From: Arthrobacter ramosus
GTDB taxonomy: Bacteria; Actinomycetota; Actinomycetes; Actinomycetales; Micrococcaceae
Reading direction: 5' to 3'
Assembly: GCF_039535095.1 (NCBI RefSeq)
Contig: NZ_BAAAWN010000001.1
Span: 1,426,001-1,490,000, forward strand
Length of the DNA: 64,000 bases
The notes under the pieces are model-generated. The model ran no database searches. It saw nothing but the letters and a program-made list of their open reading frames with translations, and was not told the DNA's origin. The position numbers and the translations under genes were made by a program. Below, in pieces: positions 8,416 to 17,198 of the stretch; the first letter of the stretch is position 1, and each line of letters begins with the position of its first letter.

Positions 8416-9518
8416 TGACGCAGCCGGCGTTGTTCAGCCCGCTTCAATTGCGCTCGTTGGCGTTGCCGCATCGTGGCTGGGTTTCGCCGATGTGCCAGTA
8501 CAGTTGCTCGCCCGACGGCGGGGGCGGCGTGCCCAACGATTGGCACCTGGTGCATCTTGGTGCGTTTGCCACGGGCGGCGCGGCCCTCATCCTCACGGAG
8601 GCCTCGGCCGTCAGCCCCGAGGGAAGGATCAGCCCGCGGGACGCCGGACTGTACACGGACGAGCAAGCGGGCGCTTGGGAGCGGATTGTGGACTTCGTCC
8701 ACCGCAACAGTGCCGTGGGCGGCAAGATCGGCGTCCAACTGGCGCACGCCGGCCGCAAGGCTTCCACCTACTGGCCTTTCGCCGAAGAGAGCGGATCCGT
8801 AGCGGAGTCCGACGGCGGGTGGGTTGCGCGGGGTCCGGGTAACGAGGCGTTTGCCGGGCTTGCACGTCCTCTTGCCATGAGCGAAGAGGACATCCACGCG
8901 GTGATTTCGGATTTCGCGGCGGCAGCCTCACGGGCGGTGGACGCCGGGTTCGACACGGTGGAGATCCACGGCGCGCATGGTTACCTCCTGCACGAATTCC
9001 AAAGCCCCCTGATCAACAAGCGCGACGATTCCTGGGGAGGCAGCGAGGCCGGTCGAAACCGCTTGATGCTTGAGGTCATCGACGCAGTCCGTGCTGTCAT
9101 CCCCGATTCGATGCCCTTGTTGCTGCGGATTTCCGCCAGTGATTGGGCCGAGGGTGGCGTAGACATTGACGCCTCCGTGCGCCTCGCGCGGGCGGCGTCC
9201 GAGCACGGCGTGGACTTGGTGGATGTCTCCAGCGGAGGCGCAGTGGCCCACCAGCGGATCAAGGCCGGCCCTGGATACCAGACGGGATTCTCGGAACAGA
9301 TCCGGCGCGAAGCGGGGGTTCCCACCGGAGCAGTCGGCTTCCTGACATCCTCGGGACAGGCCGAACACACGGTGGCCACGGGCCAGGCCGACGGCGTATT
9401 CATGGCACGGGCAGCCCTCCGCGATCCGCACTGGTGGCTTCGCGCGGCTTTCGAACTCGGCTTCCCCTTGGATTGGGCGCCGCAGTATCAGCGCGCGGTT
9501 CCACGGCACAGCTTCTAA
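8415..9518 (+). CDS. NADH:flavin oxidoreductase, old yellow enzyme family (YqjM-like)
   Basis: 367-aa FMN-dependent TIM-barrel ene-reductase. The N-terminal SPMCQYSC contains the active-site-proximal cysteine typical of the YqjM (thermophilic-like) OYE class. GVQLAHAGRKAS, EIHGAHGYLLHEFQSPLINKRDDSWGG and DLVDVSSGGA are family hallmarks for FMN and substrate binding. It probably reduces electrophilic C=C bonds using NAD(P)H; the physiological substrate is unknown. The start ATG overlaps the upstream stop by 1 nt, so the two form an operon, though a functional link with the CnoX-like protein is not obvious. Confidence 0.93.
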   Translation: MTQPALFSPLQLRSLALPHRGWVSPMCQYSCSPDGGGGVPNDWHLVHLGAFATGGAALILTEASAVSPEGRISPRDAGLYTDEQAGAWERIVDFVHRNSAVGGKIGVQLAHAGRKASTYWPFAEESGSVAESDGGWVARGPGNEAFAGLARPLAMSEEDIHAVISDFAAAASRAVDAGFDTVEIHGAHGYLLHEFQSPLINKRDDSWGGSEAGRNRLMLEVIDAVRAVIPDSMPLLLRISASDWAEGGVDIDASVRLARAASEHGVDLVDVSSGGAVAHQRIKAGPGYQTGFSEQIRREAGVPTGAVGFLTSSGQAEHTVATGQADGVFMARAALRDPHWWLRAAFELGFPLDWAPQYQRAVPRHSF

Positions 9519-9636
9519 GAGCTGCTCCTTTCGGATGCGAACCGTTTTGGCGAGCTAGTCCTTTGGGATGAGGCGGCTCCGGAAAGCGGCTCAGTAGTTC
9601 CCCCTCGGGGACGACCCCCGGAAGCGTCGCCGGGGC

Positions 9637-9642
9637 TAGGCT
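9637..9642 (+). promoter_or_regulatory. -10 element of the ABC transporter operon (leaderless type)
   Basis: TAGGCT, 6 nt before the ATG at 9649. Confidence 0.55.
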
Positions 9643-9648
9643 GGCTGC

Positions 9649-10440
9649 ATGACTGTCCAGCTTCCCGGTTCCCCTCCCACCTCCCCGGTGCCTGCCTTGG
9701 CCCTGCGCGGACTGGCGAAGCGCTTCGGCGGCAAGATCGCCGTCGATGGCATCAGCCTGGATGTCCCGGCTGGCTCCTTCTACGGGGTCGTTGGTCCCAA
9801 CGGGGCGGGCAAGACCACTACGTTGTCCATGGCCACCGGACTCCTGCGGCCGGATTTCGGGACGGCCTACATCCACGGCGTGGACGTGTGGGCGAAACCG
9901 CTCGACGCCAAGAAGCTGATGGGGATATTGCCCGACGGCGTCCGCCTCTTCGACCGCTTGACGGGTGAACAGCTCGTCACTTACGCCGGCTTGCTTCGGG
10001 GCATGGACAGGGACGTCGTTGCCCACAGGGTGGGAGAGCTGATGGCCGCGCTCGACCTGAGCGGCGACGCCGGCACCCTCGTGGTGGACTACTCCGCCGG
10101 CATGACCAAGAAGATTGCCCTCGCCTCGGCGCTCATTCATGCCCCCAGGCTGCTCGTGCTGGACGAGCCCTTTGAGTCCGTGGATCCTGTATCGGCAGCC
10201 AACATCCGGGGAATTCTTGACAACTACGTGGGCTCGGGAGGGACGGTCATCGTCTCGAGCCACGTCATGGACCTCGTGCAGCGCATGTGCGACCACGTGG
10301 CCGTTGTGGCTGCAGGCAGGGTCCTCGCCGCCGGAACCGTCGACGAGGTCCGCGACGGCGCCACGCTCGAGGACCGTTTTGTGCAGCTGGTGGGCGGCGG
10401 AAACCAGGCGGGAGGCCTCGAATGGTTGCGCACCTCCTGA
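9649..10440 (+). CDS. ABC transporter ATP-binding protein
   Basis: 263 aa. Walker A is GPNGAGKTTT (about 49-58), Walker B/D-loop is LLVLDEPFESVDP (about 168-180), and the H-loop is in SSHVMD. The signature is YSAGMTKKI (148-156), a diverged form of LSGGQ common in ABC-2 exporters. It is probably the nucleotide-binding subunit for the permease encoded next, whose start overlaps its 3' end by 19 nt. Substrate unknown; ABC-2-type pairs usually export drugs, lipids or peptides. Confidence 0.93.
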   Translation: MTVQLPGSPPTSPVPALALRGLAKRFGGKIAVDGISLDVPAGSFYGVVGPNGAGKTTTLSMATGLLRPDFGTAYIHGVDVWAKPLDAKKLMGILPDGVRLFDRLTGEQLVTYAGLLRGMDRDVVAHRVGELMAALDLSGDAGTLVVDYSAGMTKKIALASALIHAPRLLVLDEPFESVDPVSAANIRGILDNYVGSGGTVIVSSHVMDLVQRMCDHVAVVAAGRVLAAGTVDEVRDGATLEDRFVQLVGGGNQAGGLEWLRTS

Positions 10441-11993
10441 GCCTGAAGTGGCGGCTCCTGCTGAACGGCTTCCGACGCAGCCCGGGCCAGCTTGTGGGAA
10501 TCGCGATCGGTGGGCTCTATGCGCTGGGAGTCGTCGCGACCCTCGTAGGGACTCTCATCGCCCTGCGGTGGGCCGACCCCGAGACGGCCCACACCGCCGT
10601 CGTCCTCGGTGGCGCCGCCGCGATCCTGGCCTGGGCTGTGGTGCCCTTGATGGCCTCGGCCGCGGACATGACGCTTGACCCTTCCCGCTTCACGACGTCG
10701 GCGATCCCCATGCGCCAACTGCTGACCGGGCTTGCCCTCGCCGGATTCATCGGAGTGCCGGGCTTGTCCACGATGCTCGTGGCGTTATTCACCGCGGCAA
10801 CATGGTGGCGTAGCGTGCCGGCGGTGCTCGGAGCCCTGCTGGGTGCCGTGCTGGGAGCGCTCAGCTGCGTGGTCTTGTCGAAAGTCATCACGACGGCGAC
10901 CGCCAGCCTCGCAGCCTCCCGCCGTTTCAAGGATGTGAGCAGCATTGTGGTCTTTGTGCCGCTCGTGCTGATGGGACCGATCGTGGCCGGCGTCTTCAGG
11001 GGAGTGTCCGGTTCCACCGGCTATCTCCCCGAACTTGCCCGGACGGTCTCCTGGACTCCGCTCGGAGCTTCCTGGTCGCTTGGCGGCGATCTGGCGTCCG
11101 GAGATGTTGCTGCCGCAGGCCTGAAGTCGTTGATCGCCCTCGCCACTCTCCTCGTGTTGTTTGCCGCCTGGAATGCGCTGCTCAAGCGGGCGCTGGTCAC
11201 TCCGCCATATTCCGGTGGATCGAGAAAACGCGGCGGGAAACTTGGCTTGTTCGGATTGCTGCCGGCAACTCCCACCGGGGCCATTGCCGCACGGGCCCTC
11301 AGCTACTGGATCCGCGATCCGCGCTACGCAGCCTCGCTGATCGTGGTCCCGTTGTTGCCCGTGATTTTCCTGTTCCAGTCCGGGCAGTCCGGAAGCTACT
11401 CCATGCTGGTGATTCTGGGGCCAATGGCTGCCTTTGTCCTCGCATGGTCCATTGCCGCGGATGTTTCCTACGACAACACCGCATTTGCCTTGCATCTGGC
11501 CACCGCGGTCCGCGGCATCCATGACCGGCTCGGCAGGGCCTTGGCCTGCCTGGTATTCGCCCTCCCGGTGGTGTTGATCTTCGCCGTCGGGCCCTTTTTC
11601 CTGACGGGAGAATGGGGCTGGTTGCCCGGTGTCCTGGGTCTTTCCCTGGGCGTGCTGTTCACAGGCCTGGGCTTGGCCTCCATCGTGTCGGCGCGGTACA
11701 CGTCCAGCGTGCCGCTGCCCGGTGACAGCCCTTTCAAGAAACCGCCGGGAAACGTTGCCCAGACGCTGGCGGTCCAGTTCGGGGGAATGGCGGTTCTGTT
11801 CCTCCTGGTCCTTCCTGAACTTGTCATGGTGATTGTCCAGTCGGTCACGGGCGATCCGCTGTGGGGATGGATCAATCTCGCAATTGGTACGGTTCTTGGG
11901 GTGGCCTTGTTCGTGTCGGGTGTCCGGATCGGCGGACGCTGGCTTGACCGGCGCGGGCCGGAGCTTTTCGCGCAATTGAGCGTCAACCGTTGA
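10422..11993 (+). CDS. ABC transporter permease (ABC-2-like)
   Basis: 523 aa, almost entirely hydrophobic, with roughly ten to twelve membrane segments, for example GQLVGIAIGGLYALGVVATL, LGGAAAILAWAVVPLMASAAD and LAIGTVLGVALFVSGVRIGG. No solute-binding domain is present. The start at ATG 10422 (MVAHLLSLKWRLL) is chosen because ggaggc precedes it at good spacing. It overlaps the ATPase gene, so the pair is translationally coupled and presumably forms an exporter. The frame stays open a further 45 codons upstream, but that stretch is arginine-rich and shadows the ATPase gene. Confidence 0.88.
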   Translation: MVAHLLSLKWRLLLNGFRRSPGQLVGIAIGGLYALGVVATLVGTLIALRWADPETAHTAVVLGGAAAILAWAVVPLMASAADMTLDPSRFTTSAIPMRQLLTGLALAGFIGVPGLSTMLVALFTAATWWRSVPAVLGALLGAVLGALSCVVLSKVITTATASLAASRRFKDVSSIVVFVPLVLMGPIVAGVFRGVSGSTGYLPELARTVSWTPLGASWSLGGDLASGDVAAAGLKSLIALATLLVLFAAWNALLKRALVTPPYSGGSRKRGGKLGLFGLLPATPTGAIAARALSYWIRDPRYAASLIVVPLLPVIFLFQSGQSGSYSMLVILGPMAAFVLAWSIAADVSYDNTAFALHLATAVRGIHDRLGRALACLVFALPVVLIFAVGPFFLTGEWGWLPGVLGLSLGVLFTGLGLASIVSARYTSSVPLPGDSPFKKPPGNVAQTLAVQFGGMAVLFLLVLPELVMVIVQSVTGDPLWGWINLAIGTVLGVALFVSGVRIGGRWLDRRGPELFAQLSVNR

Positions 11994-12086
11994 TTCCATG
12001 AGCAACAATGACAAGTTATGGGACATGGGATAACCTCGAGTTTGAATCAGTCGATCCGGGAAACACAGCTAGAAAGGTCGTGGACG

Positions 12087-12869
12087 ATGGAAGTTGTCAT
12101 CCTTCCGGGAAGCAAGCAGATCGGGGCGCTTGCCGCGGATGCCATTGAGGCGCTGCTCCTCCGAAAGCCGAACGCCGTCCTGGGCCTGGCCACAGGGTCA
12201 TCTCCGCTCCCTGTCTATGACGAACTGACGCGCCGCCATCAGGAAAGAGGTCTCGATTTCAGCCAGGCACACGCCTTCGCCCTTGATGAATACGTCGGTC
12301 TCGAACCTGGGCATCCGGAGTCGTACCGTGAAGTCATCCGCCGTGAATTCACGGACCGGGTCAATATCGACCCCGCCAATGTCCACAGCCCGGACGGTAC
12401 CGCGGCCGACCTTCCTGCGGCCTGCCAAGCGTACGAGGACTCCATGCGGGCACTCGGCGGCGTTGACCTGCAGATCCTTGGCGTCGGCACGGACGGCCAC
12501 ATCGGGTTCAACGAGCCCGGCTCCTCGCTCGCTTCGCGGACCCGGATCAAGACGCTGATCGAGCAGACCCGCAAGGACAACGCGCGATTCTTCAAGAGCA
12601 TCGACGACGTCCCGCACCACGTGGTGACCCAAGGGCTCGGAACCATCATGGATGCCCGGCATGTTGTCCTGATTGCCACGGGGGCGCAGAAAGCCCAGAC
12701 CGTCAGGGACTTTGTCGAGGGTCCGGTGGCGGCCATCTGCGCGGCATCGGTGCTGCAGATGCACCAGCACGCCACCATCCTGATCGATGAGGCTGCGGCG
12801 TCCTCGCTCAAGCTGGCCGACTACTATCGCCACACCTATGACAACAAGCCGAAATGGCAGAGCATCTGA
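12087..12869 (+). CDS. nagB: Glucosamine-6-phosphate deaminase
   Basis: 260-aa cytosolic enzyme converting glucosamine-6-phosphate to fructose-6-phosphate and ammonia, the step after NagA. Catalytic residues in register with the E. coli enzyme are visible: D67 (ALDEYVG), D136 and H138 (GVGTDGHIGFNEP) and E143. The phosphate loop is LATGSSP. The start at ATG 12087 (MEVVILPGSKQ) follows AGAAAGG 9 nt upstream; an in-frame ATG at 12018 would add 23 non-conserved residues. It is transcribed alone. No clear DasR-type operator (a 16-bp palindrome) was found by eye in the upstream 90 bp. Confidence 0.95.
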   Translation: MEVVILPGSKQIGALAADAIEALLLRKPNAVLGLATGSSPLPVYDELTRRHQERGLDFSQAHAFALDEYVGLEPGHPESYREVIRREFTDRVNIDPANVHSPDGTAADLPAACQAYEDSMRALGGVDLQILGVGTDGHIGFNEPGSSLASRTRIKTLIEQTRKDNARFFKSIDDVPHHVVTQGLGTIMDARHVVLIATGAQKAQTVRDFVEGPVAAICAASVLQMHQHATILIDEAAASSLKLADYYRHTYDNKPKWQSI

Positions 12870-12901
12870 CACGGTGCATCTGATCGCCAAGCTGCAGCGG
12901 C

Positions 12902-12907
12902 TAAGAT
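12902..12907 (+). promoter_or_regulatory. -10 element of the DUF3039 gene (leaderless type)
   Basis: TAAGAT, 7 nt before the ATG at 12915. It overlaps an upstream in-frame ATG (12906), which argues against that ATG as the start. Confidence 0.5.
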
Positions 12908-12914
12908 GGATGGC

Positions 12915-13244
12915 ATGACGACGCTGCCTCCGGACCCATTCGAAAACGATCCCATGCGCGAGCTTTCCGGAGCCGGAACTTCCACTTCAACCATTGAGCG
13001 CGAAGAAGTGCGCCAGGAAGTGGAACCCGGTGACCGGGAGCGTTTCTCGCACTATGTCCGCAAGGAAAAGATCATGGAGTCCGCACTGACAGGCGAACCC
13101 GTGATTGCTCTGTGCGGCAAAGTGTGGACCCCTGGCCGGGACCCGCAGAAGTTCCCGGTCTGCCCCGAGTGCAAAGAAATCTATGAAGGACTTCGCCCCG
13201 GAAACGACGGCGGAGACAAAGGCGGCTCGGGCAACTCCAAGTAG
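12915..13244 (+). CDS. DUF3039-family protein
   Basis: 109 aa, soluble. The N-terminus is acidic. The conserved part (about 45-95) contains HYVRKEKIMESALTGEPVIALCGKVWTP followed by FPVCPECKEIYEGL. The LCGK cysteine plus CPEC could bind a metal. DUF3039 proteins are small actinobacterial proteins of unknown role, and this one is followed by the helicase gene at 13425. The C-terminal tail is Gly/Asp/Lys-rich and probably disordered. The start is placed at ATG 12915 because TAAGAT lies 7 nt before it. Confidence 0.85.
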   Translation: MTTLPPDPFENDPMRELSGAGTSTSTIEREEVRQEVEPGDRERFSHYVRKEKIMESALTGEPVIALCGKVWTPGRDPQKFPVCPECKEIYEGLRPGNDGGDKGGSGNSK

Positions 13245-13280
13245 CGAGTAAGCCCCAGTAGTCGGGTAATTCCTGGTAGT

Positions 13281-13307
13281 AGGCGGGGGAGCGCTTTCCC
13301 CTGCCTG
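13281..13307 (+). terminator. Hairpin terminator after the DUF3039 gene
   Basis: Arms aggcggggga (13281-13290) and tcccctgcct pair around a short loop, with one wobble, and are followed by a T-containing stretch. It would separate the DUF3039 gene from the helicase gene. Confidence 0.5.
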
Positions 13308-13424
13308 TTTGCTGCCCTGCGTGATTCGGCGCATCCGGAACAGATTGGTGTTTTTTGTGGTTATTTGGGTTTCGCTGGCTGCAGCGGCCTTGCTTGGAAT
13401 GGTTGCTGGTCGAGGGGAATCCGC

Positions 13425-15203
13425 GTGACTGAAACACTCTTCGGCGGCCCCGCGCTGCCTCCCGCATATCCGGAACGCGCAGCCTGGGGAACCGCCCCCA
13501 AGCTGCGCGCCTGGCAGCAGGAAGCGCTGGACCTGTACCTGAACGCCAGTCCGCGCGATTTTCTCGCCGTGGCAACGCCGGGCGCAGGCAAGACCACCTT
13601 CGCCCTGCGGATTGCATCGATACTCCTCGACAGCGGAACCGTGAACCGAGTGACGATCGTCGCTCCTACCGACCACTTGAAACGGCAGTGGGCGGACGCC
13701 GCCGCCAGGGTGGGCATTGCCATCGATCCGAACTTCAAGAATTCCGACGGCCAGCACGGCAGGGGCTTCGTCGGCGTTGCGGTGACCTATGCGCAAGTGG
13801 CCAGCAAGCCCATGCTCCACCGGGCCAAGACCGAGGCCGCCCGCACGCTGGTCATCCTCGATGAAATCCACCACGGTGGCGAAGCGTTGTCCTGGGGCGA
13901 CGGATTGCGCGAGGCCTTCGATCCCGCTGCGCGGCGCCTGGCCCTCACGGGCACGCCTTTCCGTTCCGATACATCACCCATCCCTTTCGTGGAATACGCC
14001 GAAGACCGCGATGGCATCCGCCGCTCGAAGGCGGACTACACCTACGGTTACGGCAATGCCTTGAGGGACCACGTTGTCCGTCCCGTGCTGTTCATGGCGT
14101 ATTCGGGCCAGATGCGTTGGCGCACCAGCGCGGGAGACGAAATGGCGGCGTCCCTCGGCGAGGCTGCCGTGACCAAGGACATCACCTCCCAGGCATGGCG
14201 GACCGCGCTGAACCCCGGCGGCGAATGGATCCCCGCGGTTCTTGCCGCCGCCGACAAGCGCCTCGGTGAGGTGCGGCGTACCGTGCCCGACGCCGGCGGC
14301 CTGGTGATTGCCACGGATCACGACGACGCCCGCGCCTATGCCGGTCAGCTCAAGAAAATCACGGGTCAGTCGCCCACGGTGATCCTGTCTGATGATTCCA
14401 AGGCTTCGCACAAAATCGAGGAGTTCACCGCCAGCGACAAGCGCTGGATGGTGGCCGTCCGCATGGTGTCCGAAGGCGTTGACGTCCCCCGGCTTTCGGT
14501 GGGCGTCTACGCGACGTCCACGTCCACGCCGCTGTTCTTCGCCCAGGCCGTGGGCCGCTTCGTCCGTGCCCGCAAACGTGGGGAAACGGCGTCGGTCTTT
14601 TTGCCGTCCGTGCCGCCCCTCATGGCCTTGGCCAACTCCATGGAAGCCGAGCGGGACCACGCGCTGGACAGGCCCGAGAAGGAAGACCCGGACGGCCTCT
14701 TCAACCCCGAAGAGAACCTGATGGCCGAGGCCAACCGCGACGAGAAGGCCTCGGACTCCCTGGAGAAAGGCAAATTCGAGGCCCTCGATTCGCAGGCGTC
14801 CTTTGACAGGGTGCTGTTCGACGGCGGCGAATTCGGCACGGGAGCCGATATCGGATCCGAGGACGAACTAGATTTCCTCGGAATCCCCGGGCTGCTCGAC
14901 GCCGAACAGGTGGGAACGTTGCTCCGGCAGCGGCAGCATGATCAGCAGTCGAGGAAGAAGCGCCAATCTCCGTTGGCTGCCGCCGCGTCACCCGCGGTTC
15001 CGGACCACCGCATGCTGATGGACCTGCGCAATGAGCTCGCCAAAAATGTCGCGGCCTGGTCGGCCCGCACCGGTACCCCGCACGGCGTCGTCCACAACAA
15101 GTTGCGCGAGGTGTGTGGCGGACCGGCAGTCGCGCAGGCAAACGAGGAGCAATTGCAGTCGCGGCTGCGCAAGCTCCAGGATTGGTTCATCGGAAGGAAG
15201 TAG
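13425..15203 (+). CDS. Superfamily 2 DEAD/DEAH-type helicase of unknown role
   Basis: 592 aa. Motif I is ATPGAGKTT (50-58), motif II is LDEIHHGG (DEIH at 146-149), motif III-like is LTGTPFR (174-180). The C-terminal RecA domain has motif V/VI segments VSEGVDVPRLSVGVYA and FAQAVGRFVRARKRGE. The C-terminal 200 residues are charged and helical, with no known nuclease or methylase motif. The architecture resembles restriction-type (ResIII) or Ssl2/XPB-like translocases, but no partner subunits lie nearby. The start is GTG 13425 (MTETLFGGP) after GAGGGG. It converges on pncA with a 24-bp gap. Its biological role is unassigned. Confidence 0.88.
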   Translation: MTETLFGGPALPPAYPERAAWGTAPKLRAWQQEALDLYLNASPRDFLAVATPGAGKTTFALRIASILLDSGTVNRVTIVAPTDHLKRQWADAAARVGIAIDPNFKNSDGQHGRGFVGVAVTYAQVASKPMLHRAKTEAARTLVILDEIHHGGEALSWGDGLREAFDPAARRLALTGTPFRSDTSPIPFVEYAEDRDGIRRSKADYTYGYGNALRDHVVRPVLFMAYSGQMRWRTSAGDEMAASLGEAAVTKDITSQAWRTALNPGGEWIPAVLAAADKRLGEVRRTVPDAGGLVIATDHDDARAYAGQLKKITGQSPTVILSDDSKASHKIEEFTASDKRWMVAVRMVSEGVDVPRLSVGVYATSTSTPLFFAQAVGRFVRARKRGETASVFLPSVPPLMALANSMEAERDHALDRPEKEDPDGLFNPEENLMAEANRDEKASDSLEKGKFEALDSQASFDRVLFDGGEFGTGADIGSEDELDFLGIPGLLDAEQVGTLLRQRQHDQQSRKKRQSPLAAAASPAVPDHRMLMDLRNELAKNVAAWSARTGTPHGVVHNKLREVCGGPAVAQANEEQLQSRLRKLQDWFIGRK

Positions 15204-15227
15204 AACTGCTTGGCAGGGCTCCTGCCC

Positions 15228-15854
15228 TTAGCGCTGCCCCAGTTCGACGCCGTTTTCTTCCAGCTCGGCGTAGGTCTCGTCAAGATCTTCCGCGATTCCG
15301 GCGGTGAGGTCACCGATCACCGTCACGGAGTAGCCCGCCTGCACGGCGTCCAGGGCGGTGGCCTTGACGCAGTAGTCCGTGGCGATACCCACCACCACCA
15401 CTTCCTCCACTCCGTGGCTCTGCAGCCAGTCGTCGAGCCCGAGGGCGTCCTCGTCCAGCTCGACGGAGGGGACGGCGCCGGGCGCGAGTTCGCCCATGGG
15501 AACTTCGTCTTCGGGCGCCAGGACTCCTTCGAACCCTGAATAGGCCGCGGTGTATTGCCCCTTGCGGAAGTAGGCCTGGATGTACTCGGCGTCGAGATCC
15601 CGGTGGAGTTCGGCGCCCTTGCTCCCGGCGCGGCAATGCGCCGGCCAACTGTCCACGAAGTCCGGTGTATCCGAAAAATGGCTGCCCGGGTCCACGTGCC
15701 AGTCCTGCGTGGCCACGACGTGGTCGAAGTGCTGGTGGTTCGCGTCAAGGTATTCGCTGATGGCGGCAGCCGTGGCGGCGCCACCGTCCACGGCGAGGGA
15801 CCCGCCCTCGCAGAAATCGTTCTGGACGTCCACGATAATCAGGGCGCGGGACAT
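15228..15854 (-). CDS. pncA: Nicotinamidase (isochorismatase fold)
   Basis: 208-aa hydrolase converting nicotinamide to nicotinate in NAD salvage. The catalytic triad is D9 (IIVDVQNDF), K98 (YFRKGQY) and C162 (GIATDYCVKATA). The metal ligands are D51 and H53 (TQDWH) and H73 (PAHC). Its ATG abuts the pncB stop with no spacer, and a GAGGAGG ribosome site lies inside the end of pncB, so pncB-pncA is one coupled operon. A pyrazinamidase side activity is known for the family. Confidence 0.95.
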   Translation of the reverse strand: MSRALIIVDVQNDFCEGGSLAVDGGAATAAAISEYLDANHQHFDHVVATQDWHVDPGSHFSDTPDFVDSWPAHCRAGSKGAELHRDLDAEYIQAYFRKGQYTAAYSGFEGVLAPEDEVPMGELAPGAVPSVELDEDALGLDDWLQSHGVEEVVVVGIATDYCVKATALDAVQAGYSVTVIGDLTAGIAEDLDETYAELEENGVELGQR

Positions 15855-17183
15855 TCAGTCCTCCTCATAGACGGTGGGGATTGCCGGCTCGCCGCGCTGC
15901 AGCCTCCGGACTACCGGGGGGAGTTCGGCCATGGTCGCAGCATGGCGTTCCTGTGCCCGGACCACGCCCTCGTGTCCTGTCCATCCCGGGAGCAGTTCTC
16001 CGTTTTTGATGAACCGCTGGAGCAGCGGACGGTCGTTGCCGTCGTCTTCCGGGCGGTGTCCGATGCCCACGATCTCCTGGGTGGCGATGCCGAGTTCGTT
16101 GAGTTTGCGCAGGGCGTATTTGCGGCCGCCCACGCTTGCCTTGTTTTTGGCTACCTTCGCCACGGGAACGAATTCCCCGGCATCGTTGGTCCGGCTGACG
16201 AGCTTGTAGACCATGCCGGCCGTCGGGGCTCCCGATCCTGTGACCAGGGAGGTACCTACGCCGTACACATCCACCGGCGCCGATTGCAGGGCCGCGATGG
16301 CGTATTCATCGAGATCCGAGGTGACGACGATCCGGGTGTTGGTGTTGCCGAGGTTGTCCAGCAACTCGCGGACCCACTGGGCCTGGGCCACGAGGTCTCC
16401 GGAGTCGAGGCGGACTGCCCCGAGCCCGTCACCCGCGAGTTCCACCGCGGTGCGTACCCCGACCTCGACGTCGTACGTGTCCACCAGGAGCGTCGTTCCC
16501 GGTCCGAAGGCGGCGATCTGCGCTTCGAAGGCCTCGCGCTCGGTGTCGTGCAGGAGCGTGAACGAGTGGGCGGCCGTGCCCACGGTCTTGATGCCGTAAC
16601 GGCGGCCGGCCTCAAGGTTGGAGGTACTGCCGAAACCGGCGATGACCGCGGCGCGGGCTGCCGCCGTCGCGGATTCCTCCTGGGTGCGTCGGGAGCCCAT
16701 CTCGATGCACGGCCGGTTGCCGGCCGCGCTGGTCATCCGGGAGGCAGCCGAAGCAATCGCGGTGTCATGGTTGAGTACCGACAAGATGTACGTTTCCAGG
16801 ATGCACGCTTCCGCGAACGTAGATTCGACGATCAGGATCGGGGAGCCGGGGAAGTAGGCCTCGCCCTCCGGATAGCCCCAGATGTCGCCGGAAAACCTGT
16901 AGTCGGCGAGGAAATCCAGTGTCTGCCTGTCAACTATTTTGTGCTGATCGAGAAACGCGAGCTCGGCGTCGCCGAAACGGAAGTCCTTGATTCCCTCAAG
17001 CAGCCGGCCGGTGCCGGCGACGATGCCGTAGCGGCGGCCGTCAGGGAGGCGGCGGGCGAAGGCCTCGAAGACGGAGCGCCGGTGCGCCGCGCCCGAATGG
17101 AGGGCAGCTTCCAGCATGGTCAGCTCATAGTGATCGGTGTACAACGACGTGCGGGGGTGGTCCCAGGCGACGGATCTACTCAC
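15855..17183 (-). CDS. pncB: Nicotinate phosphoribosyltransferase
   Basis: 442 aa, normal length. It makes nicotinate mononucleotide from nicotinate, PRPP and ATP, and is the first gene of the pncB-pncA salvage operon. Family features are the N-terminal TDHYELTMLEAAL, FEAFARRLPDGRRYGIVAG, the central GFGSTSNLEAGRRYGIKTVGTAAHSF and VRLDSGDL, and the C-terminal YKLVSR. The start is GTG 17183 (MSRSVAW), preceded by TAGAGT at 6 nt on the minus strand. Its -35 region falls inside the 58-bp repeat array. No NrtR-like palindrome is visible upstream. Confidence 0.95.
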   Translation of the reverse strand: MSRSVAWDHPRTSLYTDHYELTMLEAALHSGAAHRRSVFEAFARRLPDGRRYGIVAGTGRLLEGIKDFRFGDAELAFLDQHKIVDRQTLDFLADYRFSGDIWGYPEGEAYFPGSPILIVESTFAEACILETYILSVLNHDTAIASAASRMTSAAGNRPCIEMGSRRTQEESATAAARAAVIAGFGSTSNLEAGRRYGIKTVGTAAHSFTLLHDTEREAFEAQIAAFGPGTTLLVDTYDVEVGVRTAVELAGDGLGAVRLDSGDLVAQAQWVRELLDNLGNTNTRIVVTSDLDEYAIAALQSAPVDVYGVGTSLVTGSGAPTAGMVYKLVSRTNDAGEFVPVAKVAKNKASVGGRKYALRKLNELGIATQEIVGIGHRPEDDGNDRPLLQRFIKNGELLPGWTGHEGVVRAQERHAATMAELPPVVRRLQRGEPAIPTVYEED

Positions 17184-17189
17184 GAATTC

Positions 17190-17195
17190 ACTCTA
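17190..17195 (-). promoter_or_regulatory. -10 element of pncB (leaderless type)
   Basis: TAGAGT on the minus strand, 6 nt before the GTG start of pncB and 4 bp from the edge of the tandem-repeat array. Confidence 0.5.
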
Positions 17196-17198
17196 GTC

